64,000 nt of DNA, taken from the NCBI RefSeq assembly GCF_000282975.1, contig NZ_ALJC01000087.1:62001-126000 (forward strand), read 5' to 3'. The stretch's first letter is position 1; the number at the start of each line of letters is the position of its first letter. The notes beneath the pieces are model-generated. The model had not been told where the DNA came from. It saw only the letters and a list, made by a program, of their open reading frames with translations, and ran no database searches. This stretch comes from Pseudomonas psychrophila HA-4. GTDB lineage: Bacteria; Pseudomonadota; Gammaproteobacteria; Pseudomonadales; Pseudomonadaceae. Both the position numbers and the translations under genes were made by a program. This document shows positions 28,273 through 37,368 of this stretch, piece after piece.

Positions 28273-28458
28273 TCAAGCCATCGCCACGCTGTGCCTCAGC
28301 CAGGCCAGCGGCAGCTCTGTGAGCCCTCCCAAGGCGGCACTGATACCCGTGCAAGTCCATAATTCATCGGCAGTCAGGCCGCGCACGACCACTGGCTGGC
28401 GGTTCAAGCGGTGGGGCAAAAAGGTCAGTGTTAGATTGGGTCGTGATGCGCTTTGCAT
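28273..28458 (-). pseudogene. ICE protein TIGR03750 family, C-terminally truncated
   Basis: Readable segment LTFLPHRLNRQPVVVRGLTADELWTCTG...LTELPLAWLRHSVAMA ends at a stop after about 60 residues, roughly half the normal length. The LPHRLNRQPVVVRGLTADELW block is the signature of this small membrane protein of PFGI-like conjugative elements. The expected upstream neighbour of the TIGR03745 family is missing, so a deletion lies at its 5' side. Confidence 0.75.
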
Positions 28459-28584
28459 GCAACGCCCCTACGCCCCACAACAGCAGCACGGCGAACACCC
28501 CGCAATCAACAGCGATGCACTGGCTCCGGGCGTAAACCCGCCATGGGCCAGGATGGCGGCACTTTGCTTGCTACTAAGACTCAT
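28430..28584 (-). pseudogene. ICE protein TIGR03758 family, frameshifted
   Basis: ATG 28584 begins MSLSSKQSAAILAHGGFTPG and ASLLIAG, then the frame breaks; the adjacent frame supplies VFAVLLLWGVGALHAKRITT, the expected hydrophobic helix. This is the short single-pass membrane protein that follows the RAQPRD gene in integrative conjugative elements. Confidence 0.7.
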
Positions 28585-28850
28585 GACTGGCCTCGACCTC
28601 GCGGCGATAGTCCCCGGACAACGGCAGCGGATCGCGCGGTTGAGCACGTCGGGGGCTCAAGTGGTCACGGATGCCTTAACGCATGTGCTGCACGTCATCG
28701 TAAAAGCGGGGGGTAGTCGAAGTGGTAGCGCGAGGTGTCGCCGCGGGGCAGGTGGGCACTGTCTTCGGCCAGGCGCTCGATCAGGTCGATTTGGCGCACA
28801 AGGGTGGCCAGATGGGTGGGGTCGCTGGCAAATAATGCACAGGTCTGAAC
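28581..28850 (-). pseudogene. ICE RAQPRD-family protein, decayed
   Basis: On the minus strand TLVRQIDLIERLAEDSAHL and SRYHFDYP are followed by a frame change, a stop, and then LSPRRAQPRDPLPLSGDYR. The RAQPRDPxxLxGxYR motif that names the family is intact. The N-terminal signal region is gone. It overlaps the start of the TIGR03758 remnant by four bases, as in functional operons, so this is a fossil of a real ICE module rather than chance similarity. Confidence 0.78.
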
Positions 28851-28990
28851 TGCCGGATTGCTTGATCACGGTATTTTTTATGTGTGCATGAATGCGATAG
28901 GTAAGTGATGTTGACCTATCATTTCTGATAGCTATCCCGCCAGTAAGTATTGGAGCAAACTCTATACAACAGTTCTCTAAGGTGAAGGCG

Positions 28991-30055
28991 ATGAATGTGA
29001 AAAATAGTGTTCCTGTGAGCAGTTATTCATACGATCCATTGGATCGCATTAACTCGCAGACGCAGCATAGTATGAGTGGTCGCATTCAGCGTTTTTACTG
29101 TGATGATTTGTTGGCGACAATAACTCAAGGTGCCGAGGGATTTTCTTTTTTTCGGAAAATGGAAATGCTGTTGGGCTTTCAAGAGCGGACGGTAAAAGGT
29201 GGTGTGACGAGTTTGCTGTGTGTTGATCAGCAAAACACCGTGATAATTGGGTGGTCAGGTCTTGAAGTGCGCGGTCGCGTATATACGGCGTATGGGTATG
29301 ATTGTTCAGAGTGTGAAAGTTCGTTTTCAGCCGGGTACATCGGTGAGTGTAAGGAGCCGCTGCTTGGGATCTATCTCTTGGGTAATGGGTATCGGGCGTA
29401 TAACAGTGTGTTAATGAGGTTCAGTAGTCCCGACTCGTTAAGTCCATTTTATGAGGGGGGCATGAACTCCTATGCCTATTGCAAAAACAATCCGATTAAT
29501 TATCAGGATAATAGTGGGCACAACCCTTGGGGCACCCTGGCAAGGGCGCTGACTCAAGGGATGATGCCTATAAAGACTTCAAGCCCGTTATCCGTTGCAG
29601 CTGATATTGCCCATGATGCGGGCTCCAAAGCGGGCCGAGTGGTACCTGAGGGGTATCAGCTTGTCGGGTATCATGGATCAAAATCAAAGCATATAGAAAA
29701 CTTGGCAAACAATGGCCTTGATCCAGGTTTTATTGGCAGTAATATAGGTACCTTGTATGGGCCTGGATTTTATACTGCACCAAATATAAATACTGCTCGT
29801 TTTTATGCGAAGCCATCGCAAAGATTTAATGGTGTTGGGTTGAAGAAACCCAATAGTGTTGGTGCCGTGTATGTTAAAAACTTGCCAGCGAAGAAACGCG
29901 GGGTTGATTTTGACCATATTGCTGGTAATGGCCTCTTGCAAGAGCTGGTGGTAATTCGCAAGAGGATGTATAAAGATGTTGTAGTTATTCCGGTGGCGAC
30001 ATTTAAAAAAATGGAACGTCCGACGGATCATTCTGTTTTTTCAAATTCGCAGTAG
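28991..30055 (+). CDS. Orphan Rhs C-terminal protein with ADP-ribosyltransferase-like tip
   Basis: 354 residues from ATG 28991. Residues about 10-175 are the tail of an Rhs/YD-repeat shell ending in the Rhs core motif (GNGYRAYNSVLMRFSSPDSLSPFYEGGMNSYAYCKNNPINYQD). The variable tip after it reads VGYHGSKSKHIENL, GPGFYTAPNINTARFYA and LLQELVVIRKRM. His228, Tyr261 and Glu318 fit the H-Y-E triad spacing of PARP/diphtheria-like ADP-ribosyltransferases. Rhs tips are polymorphic toxins, so an NAD-dependent toxin is inferred. The long shell, signal and VgrG/PAAR partners are absent, and no immunity gene is evident downstream. The DNA is visibly AT-richer than its surroundings, pointing to transfer. 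Confidence 0.75.
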   Translation: MNVKNSVPVSSYSYDPLDRINSQTQHSMSGRIQRFYCDDLLATITQGAEGFSFFRKMEMLLGFQERTVKGGVTSLLCVDQQNTVIIGWSGLEVRGRVYTAYGYDCSECESSFSAGYIGECKEPLLGIYLLGNGYRAYNSVLMRFSSPDSLSPFYEGGMNSYAYCKNNPINYQDNSGHNPWGTLARALTQGMMPIKTSSPLSVAADIAHDAGSKAGRVVPEGYQLVGYHGSKSKHIENLANNGLDPGFIGSNIGTLYGPGFYTAPNINTARFYAKPSQRFNGVGLKKPNSVGAVYVKNLPAKKRGVDFDHIAGNGLLQELVVIRKRMYKDVVVIPVATFKKMERPTDHSVFSNSQ

Positions 30056-30462
30056 ATGATGAGTGATACATTGGTGAGTGTTGGATGTGTGAGGGGTGTG
30101 GTTCTGTTGTTTATGTATTATCGGGGGAGTGTCAGACAAGCACATGATTCAATAAAACCTACTTGATGGCAGGCTGTATTTCAGTGCTTAATATCCAAGC
30201 TCTCCGAGAATTTGGGCTGCCTTCGTCCTCCCACACATAGATACTTGGCCAATGATGTGTCATTTCTCGTGCCTGCCGATTGGACGGGCATTGACATACT
30301 TGACTCTCGGCCTACCAGAAGCAAGGTTCCGGCCATGACGAACTACTCCAACACCTTTTAAGAAACTCTCAACTGTGCGCGCTCGCTCATTGTCGCAGAC
30401 GAGTACAACGGCTTCAGTGTGCGCGGAGTGAGCGTGGCACTCTGCGCATTGTCAACTGAGGG
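30056..30462. other. Gap without a recognised gene
   Basis: About 400 bases between the Rhs gene and the aldehyde dehydrogenase. Short open stretches exist in several frames, including a 36-codon frame right after the Rhs stop, but none carries a ribosome site or recognisable motif. It probably holds the far end of the eroded accessory DNA; no copy of the tRNA-Gly 3' end was spotted by eye. Confidence 0.5.
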
Positions 30463-31842
30463 TTACAACTGGGCGCCAGCCATTAGCACGTATTTAACGT
30501 GCACGTATTCCTCGATGCCGTAGTAGCTGCCTTCGCGGCCATAGCCTGATTGCTTGATACCGCCGAACGGAATCGAGACGGTGCCGACAGAGCCCGAGTT
30601 AAGGATTACCATACCGGCCTCAAGCTGGCGGGAGAGTCGCAGGGAACGCCCCAGCGCACTGGTATAGGCGTAGGCGACAAGGCCGAACTCGGTCTGGTTG
30701 GCGCGTTCAATGACTTGCGCTTCAGTGGAGAACGAATAGACGGCGAATACGGGCCCAAAAATTTCATTCTTCGCCAGCGGTGAGTCGTCTGTCAGGCCCG
30801 TGAGGAGGGTCGGCTCATAAAACAGCCCGCCCTTGGCGTGGGGTTTGCCGCCCAGCAGCACCTTGGCGCCTGCGACCTTGGCCTGCTCGACAAGCGCGAC
30901 GACTTTTTCGAAGCCGTTCCGGTTGATCATCGGGCCCACCACGAAATCTTCCCGTAATCCCTGATCGACATCGATGGCCTGCACGGCACTCTTCACTTTG
31001 TCCAGGAACGACTCGATGATGGTGTCCTGTACGAAAATCCGGTTTGGCGAGATGCACACCTGGCCGGAGTTACGTAGCTTGGCACCCACCAGCCCCTTGA
31101 CCGCTTCGTCGATGTTGGCGTCGTCGAACACAATAAAAGGTGCGTTGCCCCCCAGCTCCAGGGTCATTTTCTTGATGGTCTGCGCGCATTGCGCCGCCAA
31201 CAACTTGCCAACGTTGGTAGAGCCTGTGAACGACACTTTGCGGATCCGCGGGTCGGAGGTAATGATCTCGCCGATCTGCTTCGGATCGCCCACCACCATT
31301 TCCAGAACGCCTTGCGCAATACCGGCCATACGCGCATGTTCCAGCAGTTTGAAAGCGGTCAGAGGCGTGTCTTCCGCAGGCTTGATGATCATGGTACAGC
31401 CAGCCGCCAGGGCGGTAGCGACCTTACGGGTGATCATCATGAACGGGAAGTTCCACGGTGTGATGGCGGCCACGGGCCCGACGGGCTCCTTGATGACCAC
31501 CACTGAAGCATTCTTGTCATGGGTAGGGATGGTGTCCCCATAGACGCGCTTGGCTTCTTCGGCGTACCACTCGATGAACCCCAACCCGTAATCGATTTCG
31601 CCACGGGCTTCGGTCAGGCACTTGCCGTTTTCCTTCGACAGCAACTCAGCGAACGCTTCCTTGTCTGCCTTAACGCTGTCAAACCAGCGGCGAAGGATGT
31701 CGCTGCGTTCCTTGGCCAGCTTGCCGGACCACTCGGGAAAGGCTGCGCAGGTGCGGTCGACGGCTGCGTTCACGGCGGCCGCATCACTTTGCTGAACGCG
31801 GCCGACTTCGCTGCCATCGGCTGGGTTGTAGACGACTAACAT
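30463..31842 (-). CDS. NAD(P)-dependent aldehyde dehydrogenase, succinate-semialdehyde type
   Basis: 459 residues from ATG 31842 (GGAG eight bases upstream); the frame runs on to 32082 without family similarity. ALDH motifs: ITPWNFPFMMITRK, VSFTGSTNVGK, catalytic Glu in LELGGNAPFIVFDDA and catalytic Cys in NSGQVC. The sequence resembles succinate-semialdehyde dehydrogenases of the GabD/Sad group. It is divergent from a CoA-transferase/crotonase operon and probably handles an aldehyde or semialdehyde produced by it; the actual substrate is not known. Confidence 0.82.
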   Translation of the reverse strand: MLVVYNPADGSEVGRVQQSDAAAVNAAVDRTCAAFPEWSGKLAKERSDILRRWFDSVKADKEAFAELLSKENGKCLTEARGEIDYGLGFIEWYAEEAKRVYGDTIPTHDKNASVVVIKEPVGPVAAITPWNFPFMMITRKVATALAAGCTMIIKPAEDTPLTAFKLLEHARMAGIAQGVLEMVVGDPKQIGEIITSDPRIRKVSFTGSTNVGKLLAAQCAQTIKKMTLELGGNAPFIVFDDANIDEAVKGLVGAKLRNSGQVCISPNRIFVQDTIIESFLDKVKSAVQAIDVDQGLREDFVVGPMINRNGFEKVVALVEQAKVAGAKVLLGGKPHAKGGLFYEPTLLTGLTDDSPLAKNEIFGPVFAVYSFSTEAQVIERANQTEFGLVAYAYTSALGRSLRLSRQLEAGMVILNSGSVGTVSIPFGGIKQSGYGREGSYYGIEEYVHVKYVLMAGAQL

Positions 31843-32206
31843 GGGCTGATCTCCAATCGTTGCTATTGATTCAGTACAAACGCTGAGAGCCCAAGTTACG
31901 GTGTGCGAGTAGTCCTGCGAATGCCGGTTTATCTCCATTGCTTGCCTAATCCAATATCGGGCAAGTCCGTGATGAAACGGATCTGCAAGACGGCGTGCGC
32001 GCATACAACTCAAACAATGGCCACGTCGATTGCGCTCCATGCAGGAAGTTCTGACCGACAATTCTGATGCAGTCACCGTCATCAGTTGCCCTTAACAAAA
32101 ACTCAAGTCCCCCCGCTTATAAAGTCGATAGCGGCGCCAAGACCGCTTTCCCTATCCTCGATCTCATCGATTAATGGCACATACACGTGCGCAACAGGGT
32201 GTGACG

Positions 32207-33418
32207 ATGCTGACCGACAGCTTGAAAAACATAAAGGTTGTGGACTTCTCGCATATTGTGGCGGGCCCGGTGTGCGGCATGTTGCTGGGGGATATGGGCG
32301 CGGACGTGATCAAGGTCGAGCCGCTGGGTGGCGAGCTGGGACGCGCCATCGGTCCGCCTTGGCAGCAGCACCAGAGCGTGACGTCGCTCAGCGTTAACCG
32401 CAACAAGCGCGGTATTGCCTTGGACTTGAAAAGTGTCGACGGTAAGGGGGTCGCTCTGGCGTTGATGCGCGACGCCGATGTGGTGATCGAAAGTTTTCGG
32501 CCCGGTGTCATGGCCCGGCTCGGCCTAGATTACGACACCGTCAAAGCGCTGAACCCGGCGGTGGTCTACTGCTCGATTTCCGCCTACGGACAGAAGGGGG
32601 CACTGCACAAACGGCCTGGCGTCGACGGCAACATTCAGGCAGTGACCGGGTTGATGAGCATGCTGGGCAACCCTGGCTCCACGCCTTGTAAAGTACCGAT
32701 CCCCATTGCCGACATGGTCACCGCCTACCTGTCATCGATATCGATACTCGCTTCTCTGCATGGACGTCTGCATCAGCGCAGTGGCGAGCACTTGGACGTG
32801 AGTCTCTACAACTGCACATTGATGTTGCAACACCTGTCGCTGAGCAGCTTTCTGGCCACCGGCCAAACCCCTGAAAAAACTGGCAGCGCAGCACCTTACG
32901 CGGCGCCGAATGAAGCATTCAAAACTGCCGACGGCTGGATCATGGTCGCGGCCTATCACCCCGCGCGGTGGACTGCGCTTTGCCGTTTGCTGGAGCTGCC
33001 AGAGCTCGTGCAGGATAAGCGATTCCTCGACAACCCGGCCCGGGTGCAGAACCGCGCCGAACTGCACCCTTTGCTGGAGCAACGACTCGTCTGTCATACG
33101 TCCGCTTACTGGCTGCAAGCGCTGGAACAGCAGGACATCCTGTGTGCTCCGGTCGCCAATTATGACGAACTGACCAGCACCGATCACTACCGCCAGAGCG
33201 GTGTCGAGGTCGAGCTTGCGCATGTTGAGGCGGGTGTTTTGCGCATGCCTGGCTTTGCCATTAACAGCCATCCGGGCGCGCCGCTGATGCCACCCCCAGC
33301 CGTGGGTGAACACACCGTCGAAATCCTTGCCGCGCTAGGCTTCAGCGAGCTGCAAATAGTCGCGCTCGAGGCTGTAGGCGCGGTTGGTGTGCATTCACGC
33401 CAGGCGGTGACGGCATGA
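32207..33418 (+). CDS. Family III CoA-transferase (CaiB/BaiF)
   Basis: 403 residues from ATG 32207, where the conserved N-terminus LKNIKVVDFSHIVAGPVCGMLLGDMGADVIKVE begins. The predicted catalytic aspartate is Asp140 in RPGVDGNIQAVTG. Family III enzymes move CoA between acids such as carnitine, formate, oxalate or succinate. It is first of a tight operon (ATGA overlap with the next gene) with two crotonases and a transporter, so it should activate an imported organic acid. Substrate unknown. Confidence 0.86.
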   Translation: MLTDSLKNIKVVDFSHIVAGPVCGMLLGDMGADVIKVEPLGGELGRAIGPPWQQHQSVTSLSVNRNKRGIALDLKSVDGKGVALALMRDADVVIESFRPGVMARLGLDYDTVKALNPAVVYCSISAYGQKGALHKRPGVDGNIQAVTGLMSMLGNPGSTPCKVPIPIADMVTAYLSSISILASLHGRLHQRSGEHLDVSLYNCTLMLQHLSLSSFLATGQTPEKTGSAAPYAAPNEAFKTADGWIMVAAYHPARWTALCRLLELPELVQDKRFLDNPARVQNRAELHPLLEQRLVCHTSAYWLQALEQQDILCAPVANYDELTSTDHYRQSGVEVELAHVEAGVLRMPGFAINSHPGAPLMPPPAVGEHTVEILAALGFSELQIVALEAVGAVGVHSRQAVTA

Positions 33419-34191
33419 CCGCGTCTCTCTTGCAGTTGGAGCGGCACGGCGCCGTTGCGTTGGTCACGTTGGCCAGCCACAACACCCTCAACCCGCTGAC
33501 CAGCGAGTTGATGAAGGAGTTGGGCAGGGTTCTGCAAACCCTGGATGCCGACACCGATACCCGCGCGATCGTACTCACCGGCTCGGTGCGAGCTTTCGCG
33601 GCCGGAGCCGATATTCAGGCGATGGCGAAAATGACCTATGCACAAGCCGTTCAGGACAATTACCTCGCGGCGGAGTGGCAGGCACTCAGCACCGCACGCA
33701 AACCGTTGGTGGCTGCCGTGCGCGGCTACGCGCTGGGCGGTGGCTGCGAGTTGGCCATGCTCTGCGACATTGTCGTCGCGGGTGAAAACGCGTTGTTCGG
33801 CCAGCCAGAAATCAAACTGGGCCTGGTCCCGGGAGCAGGCGGCACTCAGCGCCTGCCACGGGCTGTCGGGAAGTCCTTGGCGATGGAAATGAACCTGACT
33901 GGCGAGCCAATCACAGCTGCCCAGGCACGGGACTGCGGGTTGGTGTCGAGGGTGGTGGCGGATGAGGAGGTCACCCGCGTTGCGCTGGGACTCGCGCAGT
34001 TGATAGCACGGCATTCGCTACCGGTGCTGCTGACGGTCAAGGCCGCCACTGCACGAGCGTTCGAAAGCACGCTCGCAGAAGGATTGGTCTACGAGAGAAG
34101 CGCCTTCCACGCCAGCTTCGCCCTTGATGATCAACGCGAGGGTTGCGACGCTTTCCTTGAGCGTCGTGCTCCATTCTTTACCCACCAGTAA
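33415..34191 (+). CDS. Enoyl-CoA hydratase
   Basis: 258 residues, start overlapping the CoA-transferase stop by four bases. Crotonase fold with oxyanion motif [11 protein letters not shown] and both catalytic glutamates, Glu132 in GQPEIKLGLVPGAGGTQR and Glu158 in SLAMEMNLTG. It should hydrate an enoyl-CoA formed from the acid activated by the preceding gene. Close in sequence to ordinary short-chain hydratases. Confidence 0.87.
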   Translation: MTASLLQLERHGAVALVTLASHNTLNPLTSELMKELGRVLQTLDADTDTRAIVLTGSVRAFAAGADIQAMAKMTYAQAVQDNYLAAEWQALSTARKPLVAAVRGYALGGGCELAMLCDIVVAGENALFGQPEIKLGLVPGAGGTQRLPRAVGKSLAMEMNLTGEPITAAQARDCGLVSRVVADEEVTRVALGLAQLIARHSLPVLLTVKAATARAFESTLAEGLVYERSAFHASFALDDQREGCDAFLERRAPFFTHQ

Positions 34192-34220
34192 CCACACCGA
34201 TCAACAAGAGAGCGTGCGCC

Positions 34221-35012
34221 ATGAACCCCGAGAAAACCGATCTGGTTCTGATCGAACAACGCGGTGCTGTCCTGCACCTGACCCTCAATGGCGGGGAAAC
34301 CGGCAATGCTCTGGCGACCCCCATGTGCGTGGCCTTGGCCGAGGCGCTGGAAAGCGTAAACGGCCGCACCGATGTTCACTGCGTGGTGCTGCGCGGCAAT
34401 GGCCGGCACTTTTGCACCGGTGGCAATGTGAAGGACATGCACAGCGGCGCGGACCTGATGCAGGGCGCTACTGAAGAGGTGCTTGAAGGCCTGCGCCGTT
34501 ATCTACATCGCATAACGCTGGCCATGCAGGCTGTGGAGGTCCCGGTGATCGCGGCGATCAATGGTTCGGCGATTGGTGCGGGACTGGACCTAGCGATGAT
34601 GTGCGATCTGCGAATTGCGGTGAAAGATGCCCGCATGGCGGAAAGCTTTCTGCGTCTGGGATTGATCTCGGGCATCGGCGGTGCTTGGTTCCTGATTCGC
34701 GCCGTGGGCCTTGCTAAAGCCATGGAAATGACCCTGACCAGTCAGTTTCACACTGCCGACGAAGCCCTGCAGATGGGCTTGATCAACCGCGTGGTGGAGG
34801 CTGAAGAGTTGGACAACGTGGTCGACGAATTGGCTCGTTCGATTGCCGCTGCGCCGCCCAAGGCGCTTCGACTGGCCAAGCGCCTGGTACGTCAGGCAGC
34901 CACCAGTGATCTGTCGCAGGCACTCGAGACCGCAGGCAGTGTGCAAGCGATTCTGCTGTGCGGCGCTGAGCATAAGACGGCGGTTCGAGCTTTTCTCACG
35001 TCGACCGACTAA
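34221..35012 (+). CDS. Crotonase-family protein lacking one catalytic glutamate
   Basis: 263 residues. It has the crotonase oxyanion motif (HFCTGGNVKDMHSGADLM) and INGSAIGAGLDLAMMCDLR, but where hydratases have the PEI glutamate it reads AESFLRLGL, putting Phe143 at the aligned position (Glu141 lies two residues before). The second glutamate, Glu169 in AMEMTL, is kept. Such changes are seen in crotonases with isomerase, hydrolase or lyase activity, so it is unlikely to repeat its neighbour's reaction. Third gene of the operon, 29 bases downstream. Confidence 0.8.
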   Translation: MNPEKTDLVLIEQRGAVLHLTLNGGETGNALATPMCVALAEALESVNGRTDVHCVVLRGNGRHFCTGGNVKDMHSGADLMQGATEEVLEGLRRYLHRITLAMQAVEVPVIAAINGSAIGAGLDLAMMCDLRIAVKDARMAESFLRLGLISGIGGAWFLIRAVGLAKAMEMTLTSQFHTADEALQMGLINRVVEAEELDNVVDELARSIAAAPPKALRLAKRLVRQAATSDLSQALETAGSVQAILLCGAEHKTAVRAFLTSTD

Positions 35013-35066
35013 CGCCTGCGCGGGCTGTTTATCCGCTGTAAGCCCATAATAATAAGGACCTCATCA

Positions 35067-36392
35067 ATGGACATCGCCGCACTCTCAGGATTTGCCCGGC
35101 CGAGCATGTCACGGGTGGTTGGCACCGCCAGCTTCGGCACCCTGCTCGAATATTATGATTTCCTCGTCTACGTCGCCCTGAGCAGCACTTTGCGCGCCTT
35201 GTTCCTGCCTGAGTTCGACCCGTTTGTTTCTTCGATCCTTACGGCCGGTACATTTGGTGTTGCCTATCTGGCGCGGCCGCTGGGCACGCTGATATTCAGC
35301 CCAATGTCTGACCGCATCGGACGTAAACGTGCGTTTGTCATCACCCTAGTACTGATGGGCACATCGACGGTTCTGATGGGGTGCTTGCCGACCTATCAAT
35401 CCGCCGGAATACTCGCACCGGCATGCCTGTTGCTACTTCGCATCGTTCAAGGCATCGCGTTGGGCGGCGAGTATGGCTCCGCGGCGGTGTATGTCATGGA
35501 ACATGCGCCACATGAGCGACGCGGACTGTTTACCAGTTTCTTGCAGAGCACGGCCAGCCTGGGCCTGTTGCTCGCGCTGCTAGTGGTCTCTCTGCTGAAC
35601 CTTTACCTGTCACCCTCCGACTTTGCAGCTTGGGGCTGGCGGGTGCCTTTTCTGGTCTCGGCGCCGATTGTCCTCGTCGCCACTTACATTCGCCTCGGCA
35701 TGGAGGAAACGCCGGTGTTCCAGACGCTCAAGGAAAAGGGTGAAGTATCGCGCTCGCCATTGGCCGACACACTGGGGAGCCGGGCGTCATGGAAGAACCT
35801 GTTGGTGGCCGTGTTTGGCGCGCAGGGTGGAACTTCGGTGACCTTGTACACCTCGATCATCTACATGCTGTATTTCTTACAGAATGTGCTGGCGGTGCCA
35901 GTCTTCGAGGCTAATGTGTGTGTGGGTGTCGCCATCCTCATAGCAGCGCCGTTGTACCCGCTGTTCGGCGCGGTCAGCGATCGCTATGGCCGGGCATGGG
36001 TGATGCTGATCGGCATGGTGCTGTGGGCGGCAGTCGCTTATCCCTGTTTTGCGCAAATTGTCGCGTCGGCGAAAATTCACGCCTGGCCCGTGGTGACCGC
36101 CTGTATTACGCTGCTCGCGGCATTGACGGCGATGGTTATGGCGCCACTGCCAGCGTTCATTGCCGACAGCTTTCCACCGCAGAGCCGAACCACAGGGTTT
36201 GGGTTGTCGCAGCAGATTGGCAACATCCTGTTTGGTGGTTTCCTGCCGATGATCAGCCTGGCGTTGGTCAATTGGAGCGGCAACCCGCTGGCAGGCATTG
36301 TTTACTCGATCATCTCGCTGTTGCCGTGCATTCTTGTGGCTGCGGTCTGGGGAGTACGCCTTGACCGCAAGCGCAGTTCCGTTTCTCAATAG
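35067..36392 (+). CDS. MFS transporter, metabolite:H+ symporter type
   Basis: 441 residues with about 12 membrane segments. TLLEYYDFLVYVALSSTL and SPMSDRIGRKRAFV are the hallmark motifs of the MHS (ShiA/KgtP/ProP-like) branch of the major facilitator superfamily, which imports organic acids with protons. RIVQGIALGGEYGSAAVYVMEHAP is also diagnostic. It lies about 50 bases after the crotonase with an AAGGA site and most likely brings in the substrate of this operon. Confidence 0.88.
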   Translation: MDIAALSGFARPSMSRVVGTASFGTLLEYYDFLVYVALSSTLRALFLPEFDPFVSSILTAGTFGVAYLARPLGTLIFSPMSDRIGRKRAFVITLVLMGTSTVLMGCLPTYQSAGILAPACLLLLRIVQGIALGGEYGSAAVYVMEHAPHERRGLFTSFLQSTASLGLLLALLVVSLLNLYLSPSDFAAWGWRVPFLVSAPIVLVATYIRLGMEETPVFQTLKEKGEVSRSPLADTLGSRASWKNLLVAVFGAQGGTSVTLYTSIIYMLYFLQNVLAVPVFEANVCVGVAILIAAPLYPLFGAVSDRYGRAWVMLIGMVLWAAVAYPCFAQIVASAKIHAWPVVTACITLLAALTAMVMAPLPAFIADSFPPQSRTTGFGLSQQIGNILFGGFLPMISLALVNWSGNPLAGIVYSIISLLPCILVAAVWGVRLDRKRSSVSQ

Positions 36393-36428
36393 GTGCAGCC
36401 ATCAGCGGCGATATCCGGGGGATTTTCA

Positions 36429-37328
36429 GTGAACACCAGAGGCGCTCATTCCCGGCCCTTGCCGCCGCTCAATCCACTCAAGGCTTTCGAGGCCACTGGC
36501 CGGTCGCTCAGCGTTACGCGTGCGGCTGACGAGCTGTCGGTGACGCCGGCGGCTGTCAGTCGCCAGATCAAGGCGCTGGAGGAATACCTGTCAGTGCAGT
36601 TGTTCAAACGCATGCCCACTGGTTTGGAACTGACGTCCGCTGGCGCGCGCTACTTGGCGGACATCGTGCCGCTGTTCAACGCGCTGCGCGAGTCCACCAA
36701 CGTCATTGTCGGTGGTTCGACGCGCCGACAGTTGCTCAAGATCCGCGCCCCCGCGACGTTTGCTGTGCGCTGGCTGATTCCTCGCTTGGCTGGATTTCAC
36801 ATTGCCCACCCGGCGATCGACGTGCAGTTGACCACGTCGCCCGCAGCGTTGGATTTTGAGCATGAAGACCTTGATGGGGGGATCCAACTGGGCGGTGGTG
36901 ACTGGCCGAACACGGGGACGCAATTGCTCACCCCCAATGAGCTGGTTCCTGTGGTGGGAGCGGGTTTTGTTGCCGACTTGCGCGCGCCGGAACAACTGGG
37001 CGATCAGGTGCTGCTGCACTCCCTTGCGCGCCTAGACGACTGGGCATTGTGGCTGCGGGAAGCCGGCGCCACTCAGTTCAATCCTTACAGCGGCATGCGC
37101 TACGAAACGTCGCTCCTGGCCTACCAGGCTGCAATCGAAGGCCACGGCGTGGCGATTGCGCAGAAATCGTTGGTGATCAAAGAATTGGAGGCCGGATTGC
37201 TGCGTATGCCCTTCGACCTGGTGATCGACCGCAAGAGCTTTTCCTATTATTTCGCGTGGCCGCTGAACACACCTGAGTCGGTGGCACTGACCCTGTTTCG
37301 TCAGTGGCTCGGACAGCGGGTCGTTTAA
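36429..37328 (+). CDS. LysR-family regulator, GcvA-like
   Basis: 299 residues from GTG 36429 (GGGGGA six bases upstream); an earlier GTG at 36393 directly abuts the transporter stop. LPPLNPLKAFEATGRSLSVTRAADELSVTPAAVSRQIKALEEYL is the winged helix of the GcvA subgroup. It is co-oriented with the catabolic operon and probably controls it and the divergent aldehyde dehydrogenase. Effector unknown. Confidence 0.86.
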   Translation: MNTRGAHSRPLPPLNPLKAFEATGRSLSVTRAADELSVTPAAVSRQIKALEEYLSVQLFKRMPTGLELTSAGARYLADIVPLFNALRESTNVIVGGSTRRQLLKIRAPATFAVRWLIPRLAGFHIAHPAIDVQLTTSPAALDFEHEDLDGGIQLGGGDWPNTGTQLLTPNELVPVVGAGFVADLRAPEQLGDQVLLHSLARLDDWALWLREAGATQFNPYSGMRYETSLLAYQAAIEGHGVAIAQKSLVIKELEAGLLRMPFDLVIDRKSFSYYFAWPLNTPESVALTLFRQWLGQRVV

Positions 37329-37368
37329 AACGCTGTACGCACAGTTTAACGTCGGAAAAAGGGGGTAT

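Noticed and set aside
30056..30166. 36-codon ORF directly after the Rhs gene as an immunity protein
   Set aside because: Too short, no ribosome site and no resemblance to known immunity folds; treated as chance.
26879..30462. Downstream direct repeat of the tRNA-Gly 3' end (attR)
   Set aside because: No second copy of the T-arm/acceptor sequence was found by eye, so no attachment pair is claimed.
33187..34014. 275-codon antisense ORF over the CoA-transferase/hydratase junction
   Set aside because: It spans two clear genes of the opposite strand and shows no domain.
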